A stretch of 64,000 nucleotides of DNA from Narthecium ossifragum (lineage: Eukaryota; Streptophyta; Magnoliopsida; Dioscoreales; Nartheciaceae). Position 1 is the first letter of the stretch, and each line of letters opens with the position of its first letter. The stretch covers positions 24,281,434 to 24,345,433 of the forward strand of contig OY986969.1 in the NCBI GenBank assembly GCA_963920575.1, written 5' to 3'. Both the position numbers and the translations under genes were made by a program. Below are positions 10,471 through 22,460 of this stretch, one piece after another. The notes beneath the pieces are model-generated. The model did no database searches. It was not told where the DNA came from and worked only from the letters and a program-made list of their open reading frames with translations.

Positions 10471-11434
10471 GCTAATGTTTGGAGGCTAAAAGTTGGCCCT
10501 AGGGTGCAACAGTTCATTTGTCGTGCACTTAGAGGGAAGCTTGCAGTTCGAGATTCTTTATGGCGGCTTTGTCTTGTTCCGATCGCAATTGCCCTCGTTG
10601 TGGTTGCGAACCGGAGACGATCATCCATGCTCTGTTTGGCTGCGGTTTTTTCAGGGAAGTTTTGGATATTGTGTCGGATATGGAAGGAATTAGTTTTTCG
10701 GCTTGGGATCCCAGCGAGGTGATGGAGTTCATTGTGGGATCTAGCGGGCGGAGGGAGGCGAAGATACAGAGGAGGTTTTTGGCCGTTGCTTGTTGGGAAA
10801 TATGGCGTGATAGGAATGCTATTGTCTTCGAAGGTGAGGGAGAATCGGCTTTGGCGGTCGCGTATAGGGTTAGAAGACTTGTCAACGAGGTTCGCGGCGA
10901 CCTACTTGAGCCGGGGAACCTGGTTGAACGGAGGAGGGGTTCTCACTTGGTGCGTGTTGATGCTTCTGTTGATCCCAGTTCCGGTATGACAGGTTATGGG
11001 ATCATAGGCCTTGCTGAGGATGGTAGTTTGGGGTGGATTTGTGGTGCTCCTATTGATGTTGGATCTGTTCTTCAAGGAGAAATGGCAGCCATCAACCATG
11101 CTTTAGTGGCGGCCAGCGATCGTGGGATTAGAAGCTTGATTGTGGAGTCGGACTCGCTTGATGCGGTTCGTATTTTGAATGGTGCCAGGTTGTGGCCGAG
11201 AGGGGTTGAGGGAGTGGCCAAGGATGTGTGGTTGCATGTCTTGGATTTTGATTGTATCTTTTTTCTCCATATTTCTAGAGAGTCTAATGCTAGAGCGGAC
11301 TCTATCGCTCGTTTCTGTTGCCACTCTAGGTCTCCTCTTGTTTGGACCTGTGTGGACGGGATGGAGATGCTGAATGGTCTAATGTAATGTAATGTTTTGC
11401 TTTAGCCTTCGGGCTCAACTCATCAAAAAAAAAA
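10471..11434 (+). mobile_element. 5'-truncated LINE 3' end with zf-RVT and RNase H
   Basis: The first part, WRLKVGPRVQQFICRALRG, and the following CPRCGCEPETIIHALFGCG form the zinc-binding zf-RVT domain of plant LINE ORF2. They are in different frames, showing a small frameshift near 10555-10565. An RNase H (RVT_3 type) domain follows with the expected acidic residues: VRVDASVD, QGEMAAINHAL, LIVESDSLDAV and NARADSIARF. The ORF stops at 11387. It is followed by a short 3' end containing CCTTCGGGCTC and a ten-base A run at 11425-11434, the expected LINE tail. The 5' truncation is normal for target-primed reverse transcription. I could not identify target-site duplications. The frameshift makes it inactive. 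Confidence 0.88.
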
Positions 11435-11515
11435 TACAATATGTCTTAAGAGGATTACATCATCAAGAATTCAAGGAAAAGTTACAAAGAAAATCTAAAT
11501 CTTCATGGGGAACTC
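11435..11515. other. Flank between LINE tail and TIR element
   Basis: This short AT-rich stretch appears continuous with the sequence after 12699 once the TIR element at 11519-12698 is removed. The pre-insertion site therefore lay in an older, unidentified repeat. Confidence 0.4.
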
Positions 11516-11518
11516 TAA

Positions 11519-12698
11519 GGCCACATTTGGTTGCCATGGGAATTGGAATGTGAATGGGAACGAGAACGGGATTGGGAATGGGAACGGGAACCGAAAAGGA
11601 ATTGTGATTGTTTGGTACGTCAAGGAACTGGAATGGGAACGGAACTTACAAGTGTTTGGTATACAAACATGGGAACTGGAATGGGAATACAAATTAAAGA
11701 CCAAAATACCCCTGACTCTAATAGCATAGATTTACGAATATATTTCTTTATGTATATGTATTTGTATTACCGTGACTTATTTGGATGAAACACTATTAAT
11801 AATGAGCGAAAGAAATAAGATTATTATTTGAAATATTATTAATAAATAAGAGTATTAATATAAGAGTTCCTAATATTATTAATAAATAAGAGAAAGAAAT
11901 AAGATTATTAATATTATTTAAAATATTATTAATAAATAAGAGAGAAATAATAATATTATTATTATTTGAAATATTATTAATAAATAAGAGAAAGAAATAA
12001 AATTATTAATATTATTTGAAATATTATTAATAAATAATATTGAAATAATATTATTAATATTATTTGGAAAGGAATAATATTATTAATATTATCTGAAATA
12101 TTATTAATAAATAAGAGAGAAATAATATTATTAATATTATTTGAAATGTTATTAATAAATAAGAGAAAGAAATAAGATTATTAATATTATTTGAAATATT
12201 ATTAATAAATAAGATAAAGAAATATTATTATTAATATTATTTGAAAAATTATTAATAAATAAGATTATTAATATTTTTGAAATATTATTAATAAATAAGA
12301 GAAAGAAATAAGATTATTAATATTTTTGAAATATTATTAATAAATAAGAGAAAGAAATAAGATTATTAATATTTTTTGAAATATTATTAATAAATAAGAG
12401 AAAGAAATAAGATTATTAATAAATAAAAGAAAGAAATAGCATTATTTTTAAGATTGATCCTAGCCGTTTGATCAGTTTAATCAAACAAAGATGAAGGGTA
12501 TTCATGTACATTCCATGAAATGAGAGTTCATGTGTTTGAGGGAACTCTGAATTCCCATATCAAATTCAGGAATCCAAAGTTCCCTTAAACACATGAACTT
12601 CAATTCCGATTCTTGGATGAAGAGTGCAACCAAACACTCTGAATTCCTTATTTTAAGGAATTCCCGTTCCTGGATCTAAAGTGCTACCAAACGTGGCC
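11519..12698. mobile_element. TIR element with expanded AT-rich minisatellite
   Basis: The left terminus is GGCCACATTTGGTTGCC and the right terminus (reverse complement) GGCCACGTTTGGTAGCAC, flanked by TAA at 11516-11518 and 12699-12701. That is a 3-bp duplication of the PIF/Harbinger kind. Subterminal regions are rich in GGAAC/GTTCC and GAATTCC. The middle (about 11790-12440) is a degenerate tandem repeat, roughly 55-70 bp per unit, built from GAAATATTATTAATAAATAAGA type sequence. No transposase is present, so it is non-autonomous. Confidence 0.85.
11790..12440. repeat. AT-rich minisatellite inside the TIR element
   Basis: About ten or more imperfect copies combine TATTATTAATAAATAAGAG, AAAGAAATAAGATTATTAAT and ATTATTTGAA blocks. 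Unit length varies because single blocks are missing from some copies. Confidence 0.85.
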
Positions 12699-12701
12699 TA
12701 A

Positions 12702-13380
12702 AGGAAAGATTTAGTTGCTCATCTTTGATGTAGAATCCATGGAGAATAGGGGTTGATTCCTCTCCTTCATGAGATCCTCCATTAGAAACCCTAATTCCCC
12801 CATGGGAAAAAACCTCTCTCCCCCTCTCTAAATCTAAAAGAATGATATAAGATAATTCCCAAAGATAGAAAAACGCCTCCTATTTATATCCAAGTCTTCA
12901 TCTCCCATGATTTTGGCATTGCTGGAGCTTTCGGATCGATCCCAACTGGCAACTGGAAACTCCTCGATCGGGATCAATCTGGATTGAGATCGATCCCAAT
13001 CGAAGGGTCTTCTGGAAAATTGGTTTCTCATGCACTTTGGATCGATCCCAAATGGTGGTCTTTGAAGGTTCTTCAATCCGTATCCATCCTAAATGTACAA
13101 GACTTGGTTATTTTTGTTTCTTTTCGCCATGTAATTGATTTATGACACTTTATAACTCTTATACATAAAATATCATGAAAGTTATTAAAATTACATTACT
13201 TGGGAGCTAAATGGGTGATTTGTTCATATCCTGTGAACCTTTGACAATTTCATATGTTTCGAACATGCTTGTGATTAAGGCCACCCTCTCTCAAAGCCCA
13301 ATAACAACCAAATCTTCTATTTTGACCGAAACGGATGAAAAATTGGCTGATCTAAATATTTTTGAATTCGATGAATCTGA
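12702..13380 (-). mobile_element. LTR-like remnant, minus orientation
   Basis: On the minus strand an array of GGATCGATCC-like motifs (about 12930-13060) precedes a TATA box, TATAAATAGGAGG (about 12878-12890), which is followed by a pyrimidine/purine-biased leader. This order matches the U3-TATA-R layout of LTRs elsewhere in the window. Both termini are unresolved, so it is reported as a remnant only. Confidence 0.45.
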
Positions 13381-13689
13381 TTAATAAGTGGAAAGATCTC
13401 GCTTTGGGAGCCAGAACACAGAGGGATTAAGGAATGATGTGTGTATGGGCTCGGGAGATTCTCTCTTCTTTGGAAGAGATCCATTTGTTCTATTTATGGT
13501 CCTCATTCTCCCTCTGATTTTATAATGCGTCTTGTGGTTTGGGAAAACGTTGTGTGTAGACTGTTTTAATAGCGTGGAAATCATAGATATTTTCAAAGAA
13601 AAAATTAGAGTATACTACTAGACTAGACTTGTGCACCTGAACTTCAACCCTGATTTCTGTCTGAAATCAATCTATCAAAGTTGATTTTT

Positions 13690-14470
13690 TGCTTTTAATT
13701 ATTGTTTTGGCGAAGAACCTTTGTTGAACGTTTGGTAGAACATCTCCTCGGTTGAGATGTCATGAACTCTATTAATTACTTTCATCAACAACTAGTAGTT
13801 TAAATACCAACATGATGTTGACTTTTTGGCTCTTTTTCATCATCGATTCAATTTGAATCTGAATCAATCCAAAAAGTCATTCCAAAGACGTATTTGTATT
13901 TTTGCACGGTGGATCAATCTACTGTATTGATCGAAGCCTATAGTGGATTATAGGATCGATCCACTATAGGTTTGGATCGATATAATGGATCGATCCAAAC
14001 CTATAGTGGATCGATCCAATCCTTTTTCATAAGTCTGTTTTCATGTTTTTCATTATGAATCGATCCAAAACACTGTAAACAGAAAAATTGAAAGATTTAG
14101 ATTAATTCCGATTCTAAATAAGTTGGCATCTATAAATAAGGGTTCTAAAAATCTTTTTTGAGCGCTTGTTCTTCTTCCATTGGAGCTCTAGAGAGAGGAG
14201 ATCTATAATGCTAATCTTTGATACGAGAGAATAGGATTTGGGAATTAAGTTTTGTATTTGTAATACTTTTTCATCTTGATAGTGGATTGATCGCCCGTGC
14301 CGTCCGTGGATATATGTTATTATCGAACCACGTAAATCCTCGTGTTATTTGACGTGTTCTTTATTTTATCTCTCTATTCTTTGATTACTGTTTTGGATTG
14401 GTTGGTGTGGTATTTTATTTTCTTCTCTATTGTTGGTGAATTTTTGCATCGGAGATGTCTTCTGACGTGA
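13690..14470 (+). mobile_element. Ty1/copia LTR remnant
   Basis: GGATCGATCC palindromes at about 13925-14055 are followed by a TATA box, TCTATAAATAAGG (about 14128), and a U5-like block with CGTCCGTGG and CGAACCACGTAAATCCTCGTG near 14300-14350. That last phrase is characteristic of copia-type LTRs. No internal domain or clean termini are visible. It is probably a degraded solo LTR. Confidence 0.6.
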
Positions 14471-15079
14471 CACATGAGATGAAGGAAAACAATTATTTTA
14501 TCAGTGGAAGACCATACGTTGCTAAATTCTATGAAAGTGTTTACATGAAGAGGCCTCCACGGAAAGGCATCGTGATTTCTCGTGAGGAATCATAATTAGT
14601 CGAGATAGAAATACAGAAATCAGATTCCTACCAACGGAAAATAAAAAATGTAATATTCTATTTGTTTCGGAAACTTATTATAAATTATAGTTGACAATTA
14701 ATATTATACTAATTCGGGCCATTTACCTTTGATATTACTAGATTGGAAATAAGAGAATAAACCAATTATGTTGGTGTTTGTTTTGTCTTCATCTAAAACC
14801 TTTGTCAACTAGCACTATTTTGAATTTTTGATGTGACCATGGGCATATGCCCTCTCTATTGCCGTCGACTAACTGATGATCTATACAAATCACACGCAGC
14901 TCAATCATGGAACACTCCCAAAATATAACTTAATATCTATCTCCATTATTCCCCGTCTCTGCTTTTATTTGGCAAGTATTGTTGGATAAATAAGTATTAC
15001 AATATATTAGCTTATATATGTCACAACAATTAATTCAAGTGAGCATCTCATATCGACTTTCCTTGGGTAAATGTAATAA
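14471..15079. other. Intergenic, nothing recognised
   Basis: AT-rich non-coding sequence without long open frames, terminal repeats or RNA-gene signatures. Confidence 0.5.
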
Positions 15080-15345
15080 TCAACCTTATAAGGAGCAAAA
15101 ACGGTTATAATCGTTTCCCTTCTATTAGTTTGTTTACATGTATATTTTTCTAAGTTGGCTTTATTATATTCCCTAAATTAGCTTTATCATCCTTATCAAT
15201 ACTTATATCAATCTTATAAGGAGCAAAAACGGTTACAATCGTTTCCCTTCTATTAATTTGTTTACATGTATATTTTCCTAAGTTGGCTTTATCATATTCC
15301 CTAAGTTAGCTTTATCATCATTATCAATACTTATATTTATCTTAT
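15080..15345. repeat. 128-bp tandem repeat, about two copies
   Basis: The unit beginning TCAACCTTATAAGGAGC at 15080 recurs at 15208 with a few substitutions. Each contains AAAACGGTTA.AATCGTTTCC and GTTTACATGTATATTTT. A third partial unit (TTATCTTATAAGATCC) starts at about 15336. Confidence 0.9.
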
Positions 15346-15586
15346 AAGATCCAAATGTAGTTACTTTTATGACTCATCATCTGAGTCATAAATTTATATA
15401 CACATGGCATACACATGGCATACACGCGGCATAAAATTGTAATTAAATAAAGAAAAATAAAGGATAGTGGGTTGATGTGGCGTAAGTTATAATAGAGATA
15501 GTGGGGGCGGGCAGTTAGCCGTGCTAGGTGGCACGGGCCCACCACCTAGTGATATATAAGGATAAGTGTTGAGATTATAATATATA

Positions 15587-16453
15587 GGGTAAAAATCATT
15601 TTGATCCCCTCTAGTTTTAGGGTTTTTCATTTTAAAAACTGTGTTTCAAAACGTAACAAAACAGACACTATAGTTACAATAATTTCATTTTAAACCCAAA
15701 TTTAGTAACGGCCGTTTGTTGAAACACATGGTTTAGAATGAAGGAAGAAATATCATTTTGGTCCCCTCTAGTCTCAGGATTTTTCATTTTAAACCCTATG
15801 GTTACAATAATTTCATGTTAAACCCAAATTTAGTAACGACCGTTACGAACTTAACGCCAAGCTGGAAGAGCTTGCATGGGTGGCGACGGCAATATGCAAG
15901 AGTAGAAGGTCAACAATGTGAAGGGAGAGATTAGAGTAATGGCCTCTTTGGTCGCCTAAAATCCCATCTTGGGTTGTCTAAGATCTCAGCATGTTGAGAG
16001 AGATTTGGAGGTGGGGTGCTCGGGCGGTCTAGCGGCGGAAAGTCGCAGGCGGCTAGAGGGAGATAAGTGAGGGAAGAGAGAGAACAGAATAAACTAGTCA
16101 ACATTGAGTCAAAACCAGTTTGACGTTAAGTATGTAACGGTTGTTACTAAATTTGGGTTTAAAGTGAAATTATTGTAACCACAGGGTCTGTTTTGTTACG
16201 TTTTGAAACACAGGATTTAAAATGAAATTATTGTAACCATAGGGTTGAAAATGAAAAACCCTAAAACTAGAGGGGACCAAAATGATATATTCCCAAAATG
16301 AATTACTAACGGCCGTTAAGTCAAGAAACGGTCGTCAGTAATTTGGGTTTTAAGTGAAATTATTGTAATTACAGGTTTGTTTTGTTACGTTTTGAAACAC
16401 GGGGTTTAAAATGAAAAACCCTTACACTAGAGAGGACCAAAATGATGTTTACC

Positions 16454-16454
<1 letters not shown>
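15587..16454. mobile_element. Mutator-like (MULE) element with doubled terminal repeats
   Basis: The termini GGGTAAAAATCATTTTG and (reverse complement) GGGTAAACATCATTTTGG are flanked by an exact 9-bp direct duplication TAATATATA at 15578-15586 and 16455-16463, the hallmark of Mutator-type insertion. The TIR sequence occurs twice at each end: the block with CATTTTGGTCCCCTCTAG reappears near 15755 and, inverted, near 16275. This suggests a nested or partially duplicated pair. The GC-rich core (about 15840-16100) shows no recognisable transposase. Confidence 0.85.
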
Positions 16455-16463
<9 letters not shown>

Positions 16464-16491
<28 letters not shown>

Positions 16492-16847
16492 CTATTATAT
16501 AAGATTCGATGTATTCTATCATGCGGTTGAGGATGCCCGATCTAAGTTATGTCTGGATATATCATACGATCGAGATTAAGCCACGTGGGGGCGATGGTTA
16601 TGGGATGGTTAGGAAAGAGAGAGAGGAGTAGTGGGGCGGTTGTTACCTGTGTCAGGTGACACAGGAGGCTCACCTAGTATACATATATAAACGGGGTGAG
16701 TTGAGGCGGGTTGGGGTGGGTTTATGTAAACCCGCCCCGCCCTATATCTCTAACGGGTTTGCCCCATTTAATCTTACCCGACCATCAACCCATTTACCCG
16801 CCCCAAACGGGTTGAATGGATTGCCACCCCGCTACAATCCCTACATG
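16464..16847. other. Intergenic, includes (TA)n
   Basis: A TA dinucleotide run continues from the MULE target site to about 16485. The rest is unremarkable, with a CCCGCCCC/GGGTGGGTT-rich stretch near 16700-16830 and no gene. Confidence 0.5.
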
Positions 16848-16856
16848 TTGTTTATA

Positions 16857-19800
16857 GGCCAAATGACACTTTGATATCATGTAGTTTCAGGAATTGGCAT
16901 TTTAGGACCCTCATCTTTCAAAATCACATAAAACTACCTTATAGTTTCAAAACTTAGCAATTTAGTCCAGCTATGCAGACGTTGTTTGGTTGGGTCACGG
17001 AAAACCGGTCACGTGACACACACATGACTTGTTTTCACCTAATTTTGACTGATTTTGCTGATGTGGGGAGAGAGAGACGCGAGGGGGGGAGAGAGAGAGA
17101 CCACCCACCGGGTTCATCGGCGCCGCCGCCGAGTAGGTGGAGCGCGACGGGGGCGAGGCCAATAATGAGGATAAGGAGGGCCGGTGAGGTCCCGAAACTT
17201 GGTGACATAGAGGAGGGAGTTGCGGAAGACGCGGGCGGTGAAGGAGGCATCTTGGTTGGCCCATGATAGCGCTTGAAAAGTGTCGCGACTTAACGCGCCA
17301 GATTAAAATTACAAATTTATAATCAAATTATTAACTAACTACTTTAGGGGTAGCTACCAGTGAGTCCGAGTCGATCCACATGGAAAAAGAGTATTAAGTC
17401 TAATTACCTTGTATAGTTCTATATCAAAAGATTGGCAAAGCAAAAGATTATGGGTTTAAACTACTCTTAACTAATGATTAAACTAAACTGAATAATAATA
17501 TGATGAGAAAACGCCAAGAGATTTCTAATCCGTAATAAAGAACTAACTAGGTCTTCCTAGGATAAGAGCAAATCAATTAATCATCGATGACTTTAACTAG
17601 TTGATAGGTAAATGGCTAATTCTCCCTATCACTCAATAAGTTCTGGTTAGGATCGACAATGATATCAAAAACTGGATATTGGTATATAATCAAGATGGTT
17701 CTAGCATATTGAGGTCACCAAATAGAATGTATCAAGGATTAGAAGTTACCCTAGTGGTTCTAGCACTAGCGTAGTGGTACTAGCACTACGAAATCCCTAA
17801 TCTTGATTTAAGATGAATAACGGATTAAGAGTTGCTCATAATGGTTCTAGCATTATGTGTAATGGTCATAACATCACAAGACTCTTAATCTCGAGAAGAA
17901 AATCCTCACATCCATGGTTCTAGCATAAATGTTTTGGTGAGAAAATCTAATTTCAAGCCCTAACATGCTCGCAACCTAGATCTAGGGCGTATAAGAATAA
18001 ATCATTCATCCACAATAATAAAAATCACAACAATAGACATAAAGAGAATAGTAATCATCCATTCAAACCATCAAAATATGTTTACATGCTCAAATCCATA
18101 ATAAACCCTAGAAAGATCTATTATTACATCATAGAAATCCCTAGTCTAGGGTTTAGTTACTCATCTTAGAGAGGAGATCCGTTGATGAAGTCAGCTACTG
18201 AGAAAAAGTTCCAAGCCAGCTGCCCCCAAATTCGGATTAAAAATCATATATATATATATAGGGGAACTCCCAAAACTAGGGTTTAGTTGAGTTGGACTCT
18301 AGTGCAACTCGGATTTTCTGAATTGATCATAGTAGTCTATTCCGGTGGCAACTGGGCCCAATCTGTCCCGAATCTGAAAACGAGTCCAACACGAAAGATA
18401 TAGATTAGGAAGTCTTCTGTCATGGCTAGAAGATTTAATAATATTCGGAGTTATCTAGAATATTTAGCGAATATTATCTTGAGCTTCGATGGTGCAGCTT
18501 TTCAACTTATGTCTCTTCATATATTCTTCAAATCTGCTTTCACACCATCAGGAATCTCGAAAAGTGTTTAACAGAAAAGTTGTAGATCTCTGAGTATTCT
18601 ATAATATCCCAAAGTTTCCGAATATTTGGACCTTTGTGAAATATTTGACGAATATATTACTGACGGTCGACGAAGTAGTTTATTTAGTCATTTTAGCCGA
18701 ATTTCCTGCTTTTTTCTCAAAGCATGATTAAACCTAAAATCAACTAACAAACTATCAAATACAAACACTCTCGGCTAACAAAGGTAATTTAAGGGGTTTA
18801 ATTATGAATATTTAGCGACTCATTAGTCCAGCAACTGTAGAGATTGGTGTCGAGGGAGGAGCACATCTGGTCGGAGGTGCAATCTTGGAGATCTGCTTGA
18901 GAGTCGGGGGGATCTCATCGGAGTCAGAGAGGAGGAAGCGCTCGATATCGGAAGAGACGAGGGCAGTGGCTCAGACAGCAGACGAGGGTGTATCGGCCGC
19001 GGAGAGGAGGGCTTCGACGACGCGGGAGAGACATAGGTATGCTTTGTACGTCGACCCTCGGGCCACGTATCCTCAGTGGACACCCCAAGGCCGTGCCGAT
19101 CCCCCGACCATCCCTGGCCATACTTCTTTTGGTACGGGGATCGGCCAAACACCACCGGCAACCTCGCCTTGGAGACATTCGTCGTCAACCTCACCACCCC
19201 CGACATCGAGTCCACCTCCGACCGCGGCCTGGGCGGTGGTGATGGGGATTTTGGAGAGGCCCTTGCTTGCTTGCTGCCGCCTCCACCGTCCGGATCACGC
19301 TGCCGCCAAACCCTCCACCTCCAAGCCCAAGAAGTTCTCCGTCCCCATCGCCTTCGGCCTCAGCCTCCTCCAGACCACCACCTACGTCGTCCTCGCCCAG
19401 CTCAGCACCCCTTCCCAACCCCTTCTCGCCTCCCTTGACACCAGCTTCAACGCCTCCTAGTGCCCCTCCTCCTCCGTCGTTTTCTACCAGCTCTTCCTCC
19501 TCATCTTCGACCACGTCTTCATCCGAGATGACGACAACGGCGTCTACGTCCTCTCCGAGCTCTCCCCCGTCCCGTAATTCACCAGCTTCACAGCCAACCT
19601 ATGCCGCTCTCGGCCTCCACCTCGGCGTCGACGTTGTCCGCCTCGACCATCTCGGGGTCATGATCCCTTTAGGAGTCCAAATCACCCATGGAGAGGCCGT
19701 TGGCGTCGACCTCGCCCCCGCCGCGCTCCACCTACTCAGTGGTGGCGCCGATGACTCCGGCGGGTGCTCTCTCTCTCCCTCACATCTCTCTCTCCCTACG

Positions 19801-20007
19801 TCAGCAAAACCAGTCAAAATAGACTAAACGAGTCAAAATTGGGTGAAAAAGCCGGTTTTTCATGACCCAGCCAAACGGCGTTTTGCGTTGCTAGATTAAT
19901 TGTCATGTTTTGAAACTATAGGATAGTTTTATATGATTTTGAAAGATGATGGTACTAAAATGCCAATTCTTAAAACTACAAGTTATATATAAAAGTGTGA
20001 TTTGGTC
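16857..20007. mobile_element. Pack-MULE-like element with about 300-bp TIRs and gene fragments
   Basis: The left arm 16857-17160 and right arm about 19709-20007 are inverted copies (both contain TTTCAAAATCA.ATAAAACTA and AATTTTGACT motifs). Ends GGCCAAATGACAC and GACCAAATCACAC are flanked by TTGTTTATA (16848-16856) and TTATTTATA (20008-20016), a 9-bp duplication with one difference. The interior is GC-rich and coding-like but carries no transposase. Minus-strand fragments read LSDSDEIPPTLKQISKI and WTNESLSWANQDASFTARVF; plus-strand fragments read PYFFWYGDRPNTTGNLALET and FSVPIAFGLSLLQTTTYVVL. I do not recognise the source genes. The mixed strands and broken frames fit captured host-gene pieces. 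A 1.5-kb insertion (17272-18812) interrupts it. Confidence 0.82.
17272..18812 (-). mobile_element. 1.5-kb insertion, probable solo LTR, inside the MULE
   Basis: TAGCG occurs at 17267-17271 and again at 18813-18817. Removing the segment between restores a continuous minus-strand reading frame (WTNESL joined to SWANQDASF), which shows that this is an insertion with a 5-bp duplication. On the minus strand a TATA-like TA run lies at about 18245-18260 with a leader containing AAACCCTAGACTAGGG downstream, as in an LTR. The termini (CTTGAAAAGTGTCG and AATATTCATAATT) lack the usual TG...CA, so the LTR label is inference. Confidence 0.65.
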
Positions 20008-20016
20008 TTATTTATA

Positions 20017-22460
20017 AATATCCTCCTTTTGGAATTAATCTTTATTCTAATATATGCACATGAAGGATATATATATATATATAAAATGCATGCTATGTGA
20101 GTCCCATACATGGTATGTTTGGTTGCTGATAAATGAAATGAAGTGGATTGACTTTTTGGTGAGTAACTTCACTGAAGTGATTTTTTGGGGAGTGACTGTT
20201 TGGGATTTTCTGAGTTCTGGTGTTTGGTTGGTGCTTGAAGTGGAGATATGATCATCCCCAATTGTGGTCAATTTTCATATATTTTTAATAATTTAATATT
20301 TTTTTAATAATTAAAATAATTTAATATTAAATTATTAATATTTTAATAATTTTAATTGTTAAAAATATTAAAATAATATATTTTGGATGATGTGTATCAA
20401 TCACAAGGTGACATGTGAGACCCACTTATATTACTATTTTATTATAGTATGATATTATTAATATTATTTGCCACTACTTCCCAGTGAACCATTTCAACGA
20501 CTTCGGACCAAAAGCACTCGAAGTTAAATCCAGACGTGAAACTTAAATTTGCCTTGGGGTAATGTGGTTTGAAGTGACTTCAATCTCACTTGAATATCAC
20601 CAAATAACCGAAGTGGATGAAGTCACTTCAAAAACCCCACAGGACAAAAAAGGTTGTTATGGAATCAGCTGAGACGTCATGTCTGGTTGCCACCCTCGCT
20701 CCGATCAGATCCTCCCAGCCGTCTGATCAATGAGGCCCAACGATATATATGTTATATCCAGTGTGCGAGAGACTCACAGGGGAAGTGGGAGTGACGTGGC
20801 GGCTCAAACCAGCGGGCCGGATGGCGGGGACGGCAAACCGCGGAAGCCAACGGACGCACGTGCGGCGCGCGCGGACGTAGTATGCATGGCATGTCATGGC
20901 GGTTCCCACATGGTATGGCCGTCATCGATGATGTGCATTGTCGGGTACTGGGCTTACATGTGGGCGTGGAACTCGTGGCATTGCCTCAAAGGCACCTTTC
21001 GGCGGAAATCCCGAAATTACCCCGGCTATCGTGTCCTCTCCCGGTCATCTTACCTGTGCCTTTTTTTTTAGTTTCAAACTATTTTGACTCCGTTTGTTTA
21101 TCTCAGCAAAGTAAAAAAAGAAAAAGAAAAGAAAATTAGACCTAGTGAGCCCAATTAAGTGCATTCAGCCAATAGGCTCAAATGTGAGGGAAAAAAAAAC
21201 AAACAAAAGATTCGAAACCATTTAACTAAAGAGAGATAAATGCGGTCAAGATAGTCTTAGGTTTACCCTTGTGTGGAATGACTCGCCAAATGGGGGGCAG
21301 TTTGGTCATCCCAAACAAAGGAGCCATTATTCTGGGTGTTTTTAATGCCAATTGGTCGTTGTCCGAGGATAAACAATGCGGGCGCTGACATGGCCAATAG
21401 CACGGCGACACGAATAAACCGGAGTCTTCTCGTCCATAGGAGCAAGATAAGGAAATATTTATCCTTCCATATATAATTTTATTTTCTGAAATAATACTTA
21501 ATACTCCTGTCTTCTACAACTATTTTTCTATTTTTCTTCTTTAGAAAAAAATTATAATCTATTTCTTTGTCTTATAATCATCACCGTCTGACTTTTGCTT
21601 TGTAATACTGTATTAATACTGTATTAGGGTATTGGCAGCTGGTTTTCTATCACTGTCTCTGTTTTAATTTATTATGACGTCATTATGCAACAAAGAAAAC
21701 CATTTTCACCCATATTTAGTATTTACCCAACAAATCTATTATATATTATTAATAATTTTTTTTCGCATTCTAATTTAGTTAGGATTTTCTTCAACTGATT
21801 CCTTCAATTGATATTATCTATATTCTCGATTTATTTCCGTATCTAAATTGGATCACTTTGGAGCCCTGTGTATAACTATTTTTCATATTTATCTCCCAAT
21901 CATCGTCATATTCGGATATATCCGTCACCTTTCCACGCGCATATCACGTGACTAAAAATAGCAGCTTACCCCTAGTTAAGTAGTTATACCCCCAGCCCCT
22001 CACTCAAGTATCTCGTCACACGTGGCAACACCCAGCTCCTCCTTAGCTGTCCCGGTCACCTTCTCGTCACCTCCCAGTAATCACAAGGCTTCTCACCGCA
22101 TCGTCCTCCCACACTGCGACGGCGCCAGCTACCCAGCCATCCCGGCCCGCGACGGTAACCAGCACTCCGCTCACCGCCAGGATCCAAAGCCTCTCGTTTC
22201 CGCTCCACCTCGGACTAGCATAACTACCATATATCGACCCTCCCCGTCGCGCGTGCGCTCTCCTCCTCCTTCGGGTCCCAATCACTGCTGGCCCGCAAAA
22301 GATAGGGTCCAAGATAACTAATCACCTCCTAAAGCGGACCATCACAACGGGGGTATTCTCGGGAATTAAGAATTATCGTTATGGATGGGTATTGGCGTTA
22401 TGTCGTATGCCCATACATACATGATGCCCATGGTAAAGCATGAGAGGCGGTAGAGAGAAG
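20017..22460. other. Intergenic upstream of SEUSS, no gene
   Basis: Contains an AT-rich tract (TTTAATAATTTAATATT type) at about 20275-20370 between two blocks with GAAGTGACTTCA-like motifs (about 20130-20240 and 20560-20640), perhaps a degraded MITE without clear target duplication. The stretch from 20700 to 22400 has GC-rich patches without convincing coding structure. Open frames here have no recognisable domains. Confidence 0.45.

Noticed and set aside
9484..14081. A single 4.6-kb minus-strand LTR bounded by GAAAA
   Set aside because: GAAAA is low complexity, and 13690-14470 is clearly a plus-strand copia LTR, so the right boundary would cut through it.
18885..19460. 191-residue plus-strand ORF as an independent gene
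   Set aside because: It lies inside the MULE, joins unrelated captured pieces in changing frames and has no coherent domain.
20119..20640. MITE with GAAGTGACTTCA motifs
   Set aside because: The motifs recur but terminal repeats do not match clearly and no flanking duplication is visible.
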